NCBI RefSeq assembly: GCF_000820085.1
Contig: NZ_CDBN01000074.1
Coordinates: 24,384-88,383, forward strand
From: Aeromonas sanarellii
Lineage (GTDB): Bacteria; Pseudomonadota; Gammaproteobacteria; Enterobacterales; Aeromonadaceae
Length of the DNA stretch: 64,000 nt
Direction of reading: 5' to 3'
The notes under the pieces: model-generated
Database searches by the model: none
What the model was told of the DNA's origin: nothing
The model's input: the letters and a program-made list of their open reading frames with translations, nothing else
Part shown: one piece after another, positions 37,800 to 48,723 of the stretch
Layout: every line of letters starts with the position of its first letter
How positions within the stretch are numbered: position 1 is the first letter of the stretch
Program-made: the position numbers and the translations under genes

Positions 37800-38231
37800 A
37801 TGCAAGAGTATTTGGATTTCGCGGCCCGCAACCCGCTGCTGACTGCAGCCTGGCTGGGCCTGGCAGGCACCCTGGTGTATACCACAGTGCGTGCCCGTTT
37901 CTCTCCGGTGAAGGCGGTCAACAACCACGCCGCCACCCTGCTGATCAACCGTGAAAATGCCACCGTCGTGGACATCCGCAGTCAGGATGAGTTTGCCAAG
38001 GGCCATCTGGCCGGGGCCCATCACCTGCCGCTGACCCAGATCCAGGCGAATAATCTGGGTCCGGTTGAAAAGCACAAGGATGCCCCCATCATAGTGGTGT
38101 GCGAGTCGGGGATGACCGCTGGTGGCGCGGGTCGCCAACTGAGCAAGGCCGGTTTCAAGCAGGTGTATGTGCTCAGCGGTGGCATGGCCCAATGGCGTGC
38201 AGACAATCTGCCGGTGACCAAAAAACGCTGA
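37800..38231 (+). CDS. yibN: Membrane-anchored rhodanese-like protein YibN
   Basis: 143 aa: an N-terminal hydrophobic anchor (about 12-30, LLTAAWLGLAGTLVYTTVR) and one rhodanese domain (about 38-140) with DIRSQDEFAKGHLAGAHHLPL and the active-site loop VVCESGMTAGGAG, which retains the catalytic Cys. It precedes secB as in E. coli, but the glutaredoxin gene grxC normally between them is missing. Recent work in E. coli links YibN to membrane-protein biogenesis, but I infer no more than a sulfur-transfer fold. Confidence 0.9.
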   Translation: MQEYLDFAARNPLLTAAWLGLAGTLVYTTVRARFSPVKAVNNHAATLLINRENATVVDIRSQDEFAKGHLAGAHHLPLTQIQANNLGPVEKHKDAPIIVVCESGMTAGGAGRQLSKAGFKQVYVLSGGMAQWRADNLPVTKKR

Positions 38232-38278
38232 TTTAAGGGCCTGCGCCCACTCATTATCTTAAAAAGGAATCAAACGAA

Positions 38279-38749
38279 ATGGCTGACGAAATCAACAACC
38301 AGGAAGTGCAACCGGAATTCCACATCCAGCGTGTCTACACCAAGGATGTCTCCTTCGAAGCCCCGAATACTCCGCACATCTTCCAGAAAGAGTGGCAGCC
38401 GGACGTCAAGCTGGACATGGACACCAAGACCAATGTCCTGGCCGACAGCGTCTATGAAGTGGTGCTGACCCTGACCGTCACCTGCAAGCTGGAAACCGAG
38501 ACCGCCTTCCTGTGCGAAGTGCAGCAGGCCGGCATCTTCACCATCGGCAACCTGCCTGAGCCGCAACTGGCCCACTGCCTGGCAGCCTTCTGCCCGAACA
38601 TCCTGTTCCCCTATGCCCGCGAAGCGGTGTCCAACCTGGTGAGCAAGGGTTCCTTCCCGCAGCTGAACCTGGCACCGGTCAACTTCGACGCCCTGTTCGC
38701 CCAGCACATGGCGCAGGTACAGGCCCAGCAGGCGACTGCGGAAGCCTGA
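38279..38749 (+). CDS. secB: Protein-export chaperone SecB
   Basis: Tetrameric cytosolic chaperone that keeps preproteins unfolded and delivers them to SecA. 156 aa (E. coli 155). [17 protein letters not shown] (about 15-31), [23 protein letters not shown] (about 63-85) and [32 protein letters not shown] (about 117-148) are hallmark segments. It precedes gpsA by 2 bp, as in E. coli. Confidence 0.98.
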   Translation: MADEINNQEVQPEFHIQRVYTKDVSFEAPNTPHIFQKEWQPDVKLDMDTKTNVLADSVYEVVLTLTVTCKLETETAFLCEVQQAGIFTIGNLPEPQLAHCLAAFCPNILFPYAREAVSNLVSKGSFPQLNLAPVNFDALFAQHMAQVQAQQATAEA

Positions 38750-38751
38750 TA

Positions 38752-39756
38752 ATGGCCGACCAGATCGCAATCTCGGTCCTGGGGGCGGGGTCTTATGGCT
38801 CCGCCCTTGCCATTTCTCTGGCGCGCAACGGTCATCCGACCCTGCTGTGGGGTCATGACCCCGCCCATGTCGCCGAGCTGGAACAGGATCGCTGCAACAA
38901 GGCTTTCCTGCCGGATGTTCCCTTCCCGGCCGATCTGCAACTGACGGCGGATCTGCAGGCTGCGGTGCAAGCCGCTCCCGTGCTGCTGCTGGTGGTGCCG
39001 AGCCATGTGTTCGGCGAGGTGCTGGCCCGGGTCAAGCCCTTCCTGCGCCCGGATACCCGGATCGCCTGGGCGACCAAGGGGCTGGAGCCGGACAGCGGTC
39101 GTCTGCTGCAGGAGGTGGCGCGGGAGGTGCTGGGGGATGCCATTCCGCTGGCTGTCATCTCTGGCCCCACCTTCGCCCGCGAGCTGGCTGCCGGTCTGCC
39201 GACCGCCATCTCGGTGGCCTCCACCCACGACGACTTTGCCGACGATCTCTCCCACCTGCTGCACTGTGGCCGCTCGTTCCGGGTCTATACCAATCCGGAC
39301 TTTATCGGTCTGCAGCTGGGCGGGGCGGTCAAGAACGTCATCGCCATCGGTGCCGGTCTCTCCGACGGTCTGGGCTTCGGCGCCAACGCCAGAACCGCGC
39401 TCATCACCCGGGGGCTGGTTGAGATGCAGCGTCTGGGCGCCGCCCTCGGGGCCGACGCCAAGACCTTCATGGGGATGGCGGGGCTCGGGGATCTGGTGCT
39501 GACCTGCACCGACAACCAGTCGCGCAACCGCCGTTTCGGCCTGGCGCTGGGGGCGGGCAAGTCGGTTGACACCGCCATGGCCGAGATAGGCCAGGTGGTG
39601 GAAGGCTATCGCAACACCAAGGAGGTGCATCTGCTGGCGGCCCGCTGTGGCGTCGAGATGCCCATCTGCGAGCAGATCTTCAAGGTGCTCTACGAGGGCA
39701 AGAACCCGAAAGAGGCGGCCATCGCCCTGCTGTCGCGAGACAAGAAGGACGAGTGA
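38752..39756 (+). CDS. gpsA: Glycerol-3-phosphate dehydrogenase [NAD(P)+]
   Basis: Makes sn-glycerol 3-phosphate from dihydroxyacetone phosphate for phospholipids. 334 aa (E. coli 339). NAD-binding [10 protein letters not shown] (about 10-19), GPTFARELA (about 139-147), and catalytic-domain [26 protein letters not shown] with the active Lys. The cysE gene that follows it in E. coli is absent here. Confidence 0.97.
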   Translation: MADQIAISVLGAGSYGSALAISLARNGHPTLLWGHDPAHVAELEQDRCNKAFLPDVPFPADLQLTADLQAAVQAAPVLLLVVPSHVFGEVLARVKPFLRPDTRIAWATKGLEPDSGRLLQEVAREVLGDAIPLAVISGPTFARELAAGLPTAISVASTHDDFADDLSHLLHCGRSFRVYTNPDFIGLQLGGAVKNVIAIGAGLSDGLGFGANARTALITRGLVEMQRLGAALGADAKTFMGMAGLGDLVLTCTDNQSRNRRFGLALGAGKSVDTAMAEIGQVVEGYRNTKEVHLLAARCGVEMPICEQIFKVLYEGKNPKEAAIALLSRDKKDE

Positions 39757-39773
39757 TCTGCCTGCCGCAGCAT

Positions 39774-39812
39774 GCAAAAGGCCCCGCCAGTTTAAACTGA
39801 CGGGGTCTTTTT
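39774..39812 (+). terminator. Terminator of gpsA (first of a duplicated pair)
   Basis: GGCCCCGCCAG pairs with CTGACGGGGTC (two G-T pairs) and is followed by TTTTT. The leading 17 bases GCAAAAGGCCCCGCCAG recur exactly 67 bp downstream. Confidence 0.88.
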
Positions 39813-39840
39813 CATGATGGGGTGGCGCATTCGTTGGATA

Positions 39841-39872
39841 GCAAAAGGCCCCGCCAGCTGGCGGGGCCTTTT
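39841..39872. terminator. Second, palindromic terminator facing nfuA
   Basis: AAAAGGCCCCGCCAG and CTGGCGGGGCCTTTT form a perfect 15-bp palindrome with A and T runs on the two sides, so it can end gpsA and nfuA transcripts. It shares its first 17 bases with the preceding terminator. Confidence 0.9.
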
Positions 39873-39906
39873 CTTTGCCGCATGTCTTAACCAGAAGGGC
39901 AGCAAA

Positions 39907-40485
39907 TCAGTAGTAGGAGTGGTCGCCGCGCTGGTGCTCGGTGGCATCTTTCACGCCGTTAAGCTCGCCTGGGAATTTCTCCAGCAGCTGCTTCTCGATC
40001 CCCTCTTTCAGGGTGTAGTCGACCATGGAGCAACCGTTGCAACCGCCGCCGAACTGCAGGATGGCCAGTTTGTCGTCGGTCAGCTCGACCAGGGTGACCT
40101 TGCCGCCGTGACCGGCCAGCATGGGGTTCACCTCGGACATCAGCACGTATTCGATGCGATCGATCAGGGGGGCGTCATCGGCCACCTTGCGCATCTTGGC
40201 GTTGGGCGCCTTCAGGGTGAGCTGGGAACCCATCTGATCGGTGACGAAGTCGATGGTGGCATCCACCAGGAAGGGGGCGCTCAGGGGATCGACCAGGCAG
40301 TCGAAGCCGCTGAAGGGCAGGTGCTGATCTTCCGGATCGACCGCGTCGGGTGGGCAATAGGATACGCCGCACTCGGCATTCTGGGTTCCCGGATTGACCA
40401 CAAACACCCGGATGTTGGTGCCATCAGGCTGCTTCTCCAGCAACTTGCGGAAGTGGGCCTGGGCGGTGTCGGAAATGCTGATCAT
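39907..40485 (-). CDS. nfuA: Fe-S biogenesis protein NfuA
   Basis: 4Fe-4S carrier protecting cluster proteins under iron limitation and oxidative stress. 192 aa. The N-terminal degenerate A-type domain (about 1-95, [20 protein letters not shown]) and the C-terminal Nfu domain have the cluster motif GGGCNGCSM (about 147-155). C-terminal [11 protein letters not shown] matches E. coli. ATG 40485 is chosen because GAGGA lies 7 bases upstream and the length fits; a further in-frame ATG at 40497 is possible. Confidence 0.96.
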   Translation of the reverse strand: MISISDTAQAHFRKLLEKQPDGTNIRVFVVNPGTQNAECGVSYCPPDAVDPEDQHLPFSGFDCLVDPLSAPFLVDATIDFVTDQMGSQLTLKAPNAKMRKVADDAPLIDRIEYVLMSEVNPMLAGHGGKVTLVELTDDKLAILQFGGGCNGCSMVDYTLKEGIEKQLLEKFPGELNGVKDATEHQRGDHSYY

Positions 40486-40633
40486 CACTATCCTCATAAA
40501 CCTGAGTGTACGACTAGGGTATTCATGATAACTCGCTTGGCGGGGCTTGGGTAGCGTGCCGATGGCGAGCTTGTGAGCTTGGGCGTATCGGAATCATGCC
40601 GCCTCCAGTCTCGTCGGCCGGTTCCGCGCCAGG

Positions 40634-41362
40634 CTATGCGGGGTGTCTGAGGGTACGGCAGATGGCCCACACCTCCACCCTGGTGACGCCGCTCTCATGG
40701 AGCAACCGGGTGAGCTGACCTGCGGTCGCTCCCGTGGTCACCACATCGTCGAGCAGTGCCACATGCCGGTAGTGGTGAGGCGCCATCTCAAAGGCGCCGC
40801 GCAGATTGCGCCGCCGCTGGCCGGCACTGAGCCGGGTCTGCTGCGGGGTTGCCCTGACCCGGCGCAACAAGCGGCTGTCACAGGGAATGCCGGTGAGCTC
40901 GCTCAGGGCCCGGCCTATCTCCTCTGCCTGGTTGAAGCCACGCCACCACTGGCGCCACCAGTGCAGGGGGACCGGAATGATGGCCTGTGGCGGGTCATCG
41001 AGATTAAGGTGGTCGGCCAGCACTCGGGCAAGCAGCGGCGCGAGCAGGATCTGACCGGAATATTTCAGCCGGGGGACGAGCAGGGAGTAGGGTGCCCGGT
41101 AGTCGCCAATCACCTGCAGCCGCTGCCAGGGGGGCGGACGGCGCTGGCAACGTCCGCACACCAGGTCGCTCTCTGCATATTGCTCCGGTAGCGGTGCCGC
41201 ACACAGCCGGCACTGCCAGCCATCCTGGTGCAGGGCCTGCCGGCACCAGGAGCACAGCAGAGGCGCCTCGTCACAGGGTTGGCGGCAGAGCAGGCACAGA
41301 CCCAGCCAGTCGGCCCGGGTGCCGAGGATCGGACTTGCTTTGGCGAGCAGCCGCTTTAACAT
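40634..41362 (-). CDS. gntX: ComF/GntX family phosphoribosyltransferase-like protein
   Basis: 242 aa. An N-terminal zinc-ribbon-like region with Cys pairs (CLLCRQPC, CSWC, CRLC, CGRC at about 23-75) precedes a type I phosphoribosyltransferase domain with LLDDVVTTGATAGQLTRLL (about 204-222). ComF homologues are needed for DNA uptake in naturally competent bacteria, while E. coli GntX has an unclear role. The gntX-nfuA neighbourhood and divergent bioH are conserved. Competence function is inference. Confidence 0.92.
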   Translation of the reverse strand: MLKRLLAKASPILGTRADWLGLCLLCRQPCDEAPLLCSWCRQALHQDGWQCRLCAAPLPEQYAESDLVCGRCQRRPPPWQRLQVIGDYRAPYSLLVPRLKYSGQILLAPLLARVLADHLNLDDPPQAIIPVPLHWWRQWWRGFNQAEEIGRALSELTGIPCDSRLLRRVRATPQQTRLSAGQRRRNLRGAFEMAPHHYRHVALLDDVVTTGATAGQLTRLLHESGVTRVEVWAICRTLRHPA

Positions 41363-41400
41363 GCAGGCTCCAAGCAGATAAACAGGGATCTTGAGTCTAG

Positions 41401-42165
41401 ATGAGCGTATCGGTTGAGCGGTTTGGCCAGGGCCCGGACCTGGTGTTGTTGCATGGTTGGGGCATGAACGGGGCCGTCTGGCACGGTATCGCCCAAGAAC
41501 TGGCTACCCACTACCGCCTGCATCTGGTGGACCTGCCCGGCTTTGGCAACAGCCCCCTGCAAGAAGGGATAGACTACACCCTGCCCTGGCTGGTAGAGCA
41601 GGTGGCGGCCATATTGCCTGAAAAATGCCATCTGCTCGGCTGGTCCCTCGGTGGTCTGGTGGCGAGCCAGTTGGCGCTGACCATGCCTGAGCGCCTCCAC
41701 TCCCTCATCACGGTAGCCAGCTCCCCCTGCTTCCTGGCCCGGGATGAATGGCCGGGCATAGCTCCCAAGGTGCTGGCGGGGTTCAACCAGATGCTGGCGG
41801 GCGACTTCATGCAGACCATAGAGCGCTTCCTCGCGATCCAGGCCATGGGCAGCGAACACGCCAGGAACGACATTCGCCAGCTGCGCCACTGGCTGGCGGA
41901 GCGGCCAGCCCCCCGGCTTGCCGCCCTGGAGGCGGGTCTCGGCCTGTTGGCCGAGGTCGATCTGCGGGATCAACTGATCGGCCTGGATCTGCCCTGGCTG
42001 CGCCTCTATGGCAGGCTGGATACCCTGGTGCCCAAGGCGGCCATTCCGCTGCTGGACGAGCGCTATCCCGGAAGCCGGAGCCGGGTACTGGACAAGGCCT
42101 CCCATGCCCCCTTCATTTCTCACCCCGAGCATTTCATCACCCTGCTGCGACAGTTCATTGGCTGA
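41401..42165 (+). CDS. bioH: Pimeloyl-ACP methyl ester carboxylesterase BioH
   Basis: Alpha/beta hydrolase that demethylates pimeloyl-ACP methyl ester to end pimelate synthesis for biotin. 254 aa (E. coli 256). Oxyanion HGWGMNGAVW (about 18-27), nucleophile elbow GWSLGGLVA (about 79-87), catalytic Asp in GRLDTLVP (about 203-210) and His in KASHAPFISHP (about 228-238). Divergent from gntX, as in E. coli. Confidence 0.95.
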   Translation: MSVSVERFGQGPDLVLLHGWGMNGAVWHGIAQELATHYRLHLVDLPGFGNSPLQEGIDYTLPWLVEQVAAILPEKCHLLGWSLGGLVASQLALTMPERLHSLITVASSPCFLARDEWPGIAPKVLAGFNQMLAGDFMQTIERFLAIQAMGSEHARNDIRQLRHWLAERPAPRLAALEAGLGLLAEVDLRDQLIGLDLPWLRLYGRLDTLVPKAAIPLLDERYPGSRSRVLDKASHAPFISHPEHFITLLRQFIG

Positions 42166-42237
42166 GATTTGAGCGACTGGCTTCAATAATGCCCCGGGTT
42201 GGTGGATAATTGGCCAACCCCATAGAGGAGTGTGCCA

Positions 42238-42471
42238 ATGCGTATCGAATCAGCCATGACGGCGGGCGTGCAGGGATTCCAGCGGGCGGAGCAGTTGGCC
42301 GGCCAGGCTTCCAGCCAGATTGCCCGTCTCAATACCCCCGCCGGTGAGCGGGTGGAGCTGCCCGAGGAGCTGGTGAACCTCAAGGTGGCCGAGCTGCATG
42401 CCGGCGCCTCCGCCAAGGTGATCCAGACCGCCAGCGACATGCTGGGCACCCTGATCGATATCCGGGTGTGA
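42238..42471 (+). CDS. Small protein with flagellar rod/hook-like C-terminus
   Basis: 77 aa from ATG 42238, 7 bases after GAGGAG. The C-terminal half, VNLKVAELHAGASAKVIQTA followed by SDMLGTLIDIRV, resembles the conserved C-terminal helix of flagellar rod and hook proteins (NxxxAQRAYEANAKVIQTxDEM). It lacks any N-terminal rod motif and no flagellar genes are nearby. Function unknown; a polymerisation or helix-bundle role can only be guessed. It is followed by a duplication of its own stop and the next start. Confidence 0.7.
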   Translation: MRIESAMTAGVQGFQRAEQLAGQASSQIARLNTPAGERVELPEELVNLKVAELHAGASAKVIQTASDMLGTLIDIRV

Positions 42472-42472
42472 C

Positions 42473-42565
42473 ATGAGCATCCAAGTCGGGCTGCCACCCC
42501 TTGTCGCCAGTCAACTGCAATCGCAGTCGGTATGGACGGGCAGCATGATCGGTATCCGGGTGTGA
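42473..42565 (+). pseudogene. Chimeric 30-codon frame from a duplicated gene boundary
   Basis: Reads MSIQVGLPPLVASQLQSQSV..., an old copy of the next gene's start (MNINVSLPSLIPNQLQPQT), and ends MIGIRV-stop, a copy of the preceding gene's end (LIDIRV-stop). The repeat GATCGATATCCGGGTGTGA at 42453 recurs as GATCGGTATCCGGGTGTGA at 42547. Offset between the two start codons is 94 bp. Not thought to be functional, though it starts immediately after the previous stop. Confidence 0.75.
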
Positions 42566-42566
42566 G

Positions 42567-43328
42567 ATGAATATCAACGTCAGCCTGCCGTCGCTCATTC
42601 CCAACCAGCTGCAGCCGCAGACGGAATCGGCACAGACTGACAACCGCCGCGCGGAGCTGGTGCCTCCCAGCCGCCAGAGCGAGGCCTTCGGTGCCGAATC
42701 CGGCGTCGGCTCCCAGAAAGAGAGAACCCGAGCCGCCCAGGCCAATCCCGCTACCCCATCCCCGTCGACGAAAGAGAGTGGCCAGGCCGATCCCGCGCCG
42801 GTGGCGCACCGTTTTGTCGAGGCAACGGGGGAGGAGGGGGAGCGTCGACAACGCCAGAATGGCGAACAGCAGGAGCAGCAGAAGCAGCAGCGTCAGGTGG
42901 CTGCGCTGGTCGAGCGGGATCTCGAGGTGCGCAAGCACGAGCAGGCACACCAGGCGGTCGGCGGTGAGCATGCGGGCAGCCCCAGCTACCAGTTTTCCCG
43001 TGGGCCGGATGGCAAGCGCTATGCCACCGGGGGAGAGGTCGCCATCGACATCGGCACTATCCCCGGGGATCCGGCAGCGACCATCGCCAAGATGCAGCAG
43101 GTGCGTGCCGCCGCGCTGGCGCCGGATGAGCCGTCGTCACAGGATCTGAGCGTGGCCCGCGCCGCTTCCGCCAAGGAGGCCAGGGCCCGCCAGGAGCTGA
43201 TGGTGCTCAGGCAGGAAGCCATGGGGCCGCTCGGTGCCTACATGGACAATCGCAACCAGGTGATTGCCAGGCACTATCAGCAAGCGGTGAGGCCGGCGCC
43301 TCCCCACAGCCTGAGTCAGGACGTCTGA
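42567..43328 (+). CDS. SprA-related / putative metalloprotease CJM1_0395-type protein
   Basis: 253 aa. Residues 1-110 are low-complexity, rich in Gln, Glu and Ser, and probably disordered. The conserved part is about 115-215: VRKHEQAHQAVGGEHAG, an HExxH-like HEQAH motif, then YQFSRGPDGKRYATGGEVAIDIGTIPGDPAATI and ARAASAKEARAR. This matches the SprA-related/putative metalloprotease family of Proteobacteria. Substrate and role are unknown. The HEQAH motif makes zinc-dependent activity plausible but untested. No signal peptide is visible. Confidence 0.8.
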   Translation: MNINVSLPSLIPNQLQPQTESAQTDNRRAELVPPSRQSEAFGAESGVGSQKERTRAAQANPATPSPSTKESGQADPAPVAHRFVEATGEEGERRQRQNGEQQEQQKQQRQVAALVERDLEVRKHEQAHQAVGGEHAGSPSYQFSRGPDGKRYATGGEVAIDIGTIPGDPAATIAKMQQVRAAALAPDEPSSQDLSVARAASAKEARARQELMVLRQEAMGPLGAYMDNRNQVIARHYQQAVRPAPPHSLSQDV

Positions 43329-43359
43329 ACAGGTCGTCGCTGAGGGTGGTGCAGAGATG

Positions 43360-43383
43360 AAAAAGCCCCTTTCGGGGCTTTTT
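43360..43383. terminator. Bidirectional terminator between SprA-family gene and tex
   Basis: AAAAAGCCCC-TTTC-GGGGCTTTTT, perfect 10-bp stem with A and T ends, between convergent genes. Confidence 0.93.
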
Positions 43384-43397
43384 GCATTTTCAGGGGC

Positions 43398-45704
<2,307 letters not shown>

Positions 45705-45973
45705 CGAGGGTCTCTTGGTCGGGTCCTGTCTAACTGGCCAGCGCGGGGCGATGTCGCCGTACAGGGGGTCTGTCCTAGCGGTACTCAAGGTACCAGCCAG
45801 GCCGCTGCCGCGCGGGCCGGTTGGCGCTGCAAGGCGCCGGGTGTGAGCACTATATGGGGTCGGGCAGCGGGATGCCACTCCGGCAAAAACGACGTGTGTC
45901 ATACCCGGTGGGCGGGCATGTTGGGTCTCTCCTAGCCTCGTCAGCCGATTTCGCAGTCTGGGCCGGCGCTGGC

Positions 45974-46447
45974 TTATTTGGGATAGCTGATCTCATTGAC
46001 GTACCAGCAGGCGTCACCCACTGGCGTACGCACCATGGCCTCGTCGCCCACCTCCTTCTTGAGCAGGGCGCGGGCCATGGGGGAGTCGATGGAGATGTAG
46101 TCCTTGCGACCGAAGATCTCGTCGTAGCCGACGATGCGAAAGCGCTTGGCCTCGCCTTCGTCGTTCTCGACCTCGACCCAGGCGCCGAAGAACACCCTGC
46201 CCTCCTGGGAGGGGGAGTAGTCGACTATGGTCAGCTCTTCCAGGCACTTGCGCAGGTAGCGAACCCGGCGGTCGATCTCCCGCAGGCGCTTCTTGTTGTA
46301 CTGGTAGTCGGCATTCTCGCTGCGATCGCCGAGGCTGGCCGCCCAGGCCACCTTCTTGGTGACGTCTGGCCTCTCCTCCCGCCAGAGCATGTCGTGCTCC
46401 TGCCTGAGCCGGTTGTAGCCTTCACGGGTAATGAGTTTGGTTTTCAT
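45974..46447 (-). CDS. greB: Transcript cleavage factor GreB
   Basis: Stimulates RNA polymerase to cleave backtracked transcripts. 157 aa (E. coli 158). The N-terminal coiled coil carries the tip acidic residues in [21 protein letters not shown] (about 39-59), and the C-terminal FKBP-like domain has [17 protein letters not shown]. GreB rather than GreA is supported by the basic patch and [14 protein letters not shown] start. The upstream-extended frame (to 46597) is rejected. Divergent from ompR, as in E. coli. Confidence 0.96.
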   Translation of the reverse strand: MKTKLITREGYNRLRQEHDMLWREERPDVTKKVAWAASLGDRSENADYQYNKKRLREIDRRVRYLRKCLEELTIVDYSPSQEGRVFFGAWVEVENDEGEAKRFRIVGYDEIFGRKDYISIDSPMARALLKKEVGDEAMVRTPVGDACWYVNEISYPK

Positions 46448-46661
46448 GGGGTTATCACTCCCTGGCGCATTGCATCTGTTTGCCCGGGATCTTAGCCATT
46501 GCCGCCGCCCTGTCGAGCAAAAAGCGCGGCCGGAGCAGGGCTGGCAGAAGCGTAGAGAGCCCGTCCAGCCCGGATACAGGGTAATAACCGGTAACATATT
46601 TATGCTTTGTGGTTGCAGGGACGCGCCCTAGTATGAGCGAAGACAGAGAGGAGAGGCGGCA

Positions 46662-47381
46662 ATGAGTCAGCAATACAAGGTCCTGGTGGTCGACGACGAC
46701 CTGAAATTACGCTCCCTGCTGGAGCGCTACCTCACCGAACAGGGGTTCGTGGTGCGGGGCGTCGCCAACGGGGAGCAGGCCGGTCGCCTGCTGACCCGTG
46801 AAAACTTCAGCCTGATGGTGCTGGACCTGATGCTGCCCGGGGAAGACGGTCTCTCCATCTGCCGCCGCCTGCGCGAGGCGGGCAACCAGATCCCGGTGCT
46901 GATGCTCACTGCCAAGGGGGACGAGGTGGATCGCATCGTCGGGCTGGAGATGGGGGCCGACGACTACCTGCCCAAGCCGTTCAATCCGCGGGAGCTGCTG
47001 GCCCGGATCCGCGCCGTGCTGCGCCGCCACACCGTCGAGCTGCCCGGGGCGCCCTCCGCGGCCGAGAAGATGGTGAGCTTTGGCAGCTATCAGCTCAACC
47101 TGGCGACCCGGGAGCTGAGCCGGGACGGCGAGCCGGTCTCGCTGACCAGCGGCGAATTTGCGGTGCTCAAGGTGCTGGTGAGCCATCCCCGCGAGCCGCT
47201 CTCCCGCGACAAGCTGATGAATCTGGCGAGGGGGCGCGAGTACACCGCCACCGAGCGCAGCATAGACGTGCAGGTCTCCCGCCTTCGCCGCCTGCTGGAG
47301 CAGGACCCGGCCCAGCCCCGTTACCTGCAGACCGTCTGGGGTCTGGGCTATGTGTTCGTGCCGGACGGTGAGAACGCATGA
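46662..47381 (+). CDS. ompR: Response regulator OmpR
   Basis: Osmolarity-responsive regulator of porins and other envelope genes. 239 aa. Receiver domain with the phospho-acceptor Asp in [12 protein letters not shown] (about residue 55) and acidic DDD near the N-terminus; winged-helix DNA-binding domain (about 135-235) with [13 protein letters not shown] and [15 protein letters not shown]. The stop overlaps envZ by 4 bases, so translation is coupled. Confidence 0.98.
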   Translation: MSQQYKVLVVDDDLKLRSLLERYLTEQGFVVRGVANGEQAGRLLTRENFSLMVLDLMLPGEDGLSICRRLREAGNQIPVLMLTAKGDEVDRIVGLEMGADDYLPKPFNPRELLARIRAVLRRHTVELPGAPSAAEKMVSFGSYQLNLATRELSRDGEPVSLTSGEFAVLKVLVSHPREPLSRDKLMNLARGREYTATERSIDVQVSRLRRLLEQDPAQPRYLQTVWGLGYVFVPDGENA

Positions 47382-48688
47382 AGAAGGTGGGCAGCATGTT
47401 TTCCCGCATGCTCTGGTTTCTGGCCGCCGTGCTGGTGGTCTATCAGTTTGTCTCCTACGCCACCTTCTACAACTACCTGCTGGCGCCCACCGTCAAGCAG
47501 ATCAGTCACCTGCTGGCCAACCAGGTCAAGCTCATCTTCCCGGTGGACAACAGTCAGCTGGCCCTGAGCGAAGATGCCGAGGCGCTGGTCTATGTGGCGA
47601 CCGGCAGCGACATCTACACCCAGACAGAGGCGGAGCAGCACGGGCTGAACGACTCCAAACCCTATCCCTATCTGGAGGAGAGCATCAGCCGCGAGCTGGG
47701 GGGCAAGACCAGGGTGCGGGTCGAGATCCAGGATCACTACATCATCTGGATCCAGCCGCCCCAGGCCAGCCAGATGTGGGTGCGTATTCCGCTGACCGAG
47801 ATCGAGGATGACGACATAGAGCCGCTCATCCTCTACATGAGCGTGCTGCTGGTGGTGACCCTGTTCGCGGCCTGGCGCTTCGCCCGCCAGCTGGTGCGAC
47901 CGCTGGAGGATCTCGAGGCGGGGGCCGTGGCGGTGGCCCGAGGCCACTTCCCCGATGCGCTGGACGAGCAGGGCTCTCGTGAGGTGCGCCGCCTGACCCG
48001 CACCTTCAATCACATGTCCAGCTCCATCAAGGGGCTGATCGAGGAGCGAAATCTGATGATGGCGGGGGTGTCCCACGATCTGCGCACGCCCCTGACCCGC
48101 ATCCGCCTGGCCACCGAGATGATGTCTTCCGAGGATGAGTATCTCAAGGAGAGCATCAATGCGGACATCGACGAGTCGAACGGCATCATCGATCAGTTCA
48201 TCGACTACATCCGGCCGAGCGAGGGGCTGGATGCCCATCCCGTCGACCTGACCCGGCTGATCCACGATGCGCTCCTGATGCAGACCGATCAGGGGTTGGA
48301 GGTGGAGGTGCTGTTACCTGAGGCGGCGGTGCGGGTCGTCTGTCACCCCATCAGCATGCGCCGCATCCTCAACAACCTGTCGGGCAATGCGCTGCGCTAT
48401 GGTGCGACCCGGCTGCAGGCCGAGCTCAGGGATGACGGTCACTGGGTACGGCTGCGACTCTCTGACAACGGCCCGGGGATAGCAGAAGAGGACTACTCCC
48501 GGGTGCTCAAGCCCTTTACCCAGGGCAATGTGGCCCGCACCGGCGGGGGCAGCGGCCTGGGGCTGGCCATCGTCGCCAAGATAGTCTCCCAGCATCACGG
48601 CACCATCAGGCTGGGACGATCCGAGCTGGGGGGCCTGCTGGTGGAGATCCGGCTACCCAAGAATCAGCCGCTGGAGTGGATGGACTGA
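47378..48688 (+). CDS. envZ: Osmosensor histidine kinase EnvZ
   Basis: Inner-membrane kinase/phosphatase partner of OmpR. 436 aa (E. coli 450). Two transmembrane segments (about 9-30 and 148-167) flank a periplasmic domain, then HAMP (about 168-220), the phospho-acceptor His in [15 protein letters not shown] (about 228-242), N box [10 protein letters not shown], and G boxes DNGPGI and [11 protein letters not shown]. Periplasmic sequence differs from E. coli, as is usual. Confidence 0.97.
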   Translation: MKKVGSMFSRMLWFLAAVLVVYQFVSYATFYNYLLAPTVKQISHLLANQVKLIFPVDNSQLALSEDAEALVYVATGSDIYTQTEAEQHGLNDSKPYPYLEESISRELGGKTRVRVEIQDHYIIWIQPPQASQMWVRIPLTEIEDDDIEPLILYMSVLLVVTLFAAWRFARQLVRPLEDLEAGAVAVARGHFPDALDEQGSREVRRLTRTFNHMSSSIKGLIEERNLMMAGVSHDLRTPLTRIRLATEMMSSEDEYLKESINADIDESNGIIDQFIDYIRPSEGLDAHPVDLTRLIHDALLMQTDQGLEVEVLLPEAAVRVVCHPISMRRILNNLSGNALRYGATRLQAELRDDGHWVRLRLSDNGPGIAEEDYSRVLKPFTQGNVARTGGGSGLGLAIVAKIVSQHHGTIRLGRSELGGLLVEIRLPKNQPLEWMD

Positions 48689-48693
48689 GCGAA

Positions 48694-48718
48694 GGGCGTA
48701 TCCATGGATACGCCCTTT
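48694..48718 (+). terminator. Hairpin after envZ
   Basis: GGGCGTATCC is exactly complementary to GGATACGCCC (10 bp, minimal loop) followed by TTT, 6 bp past the envZ stop. It likely terminates ompR-envZ and the convergent transporter gene. Confidence 0.75.
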
Positions 48719-48723
48719 GCATG

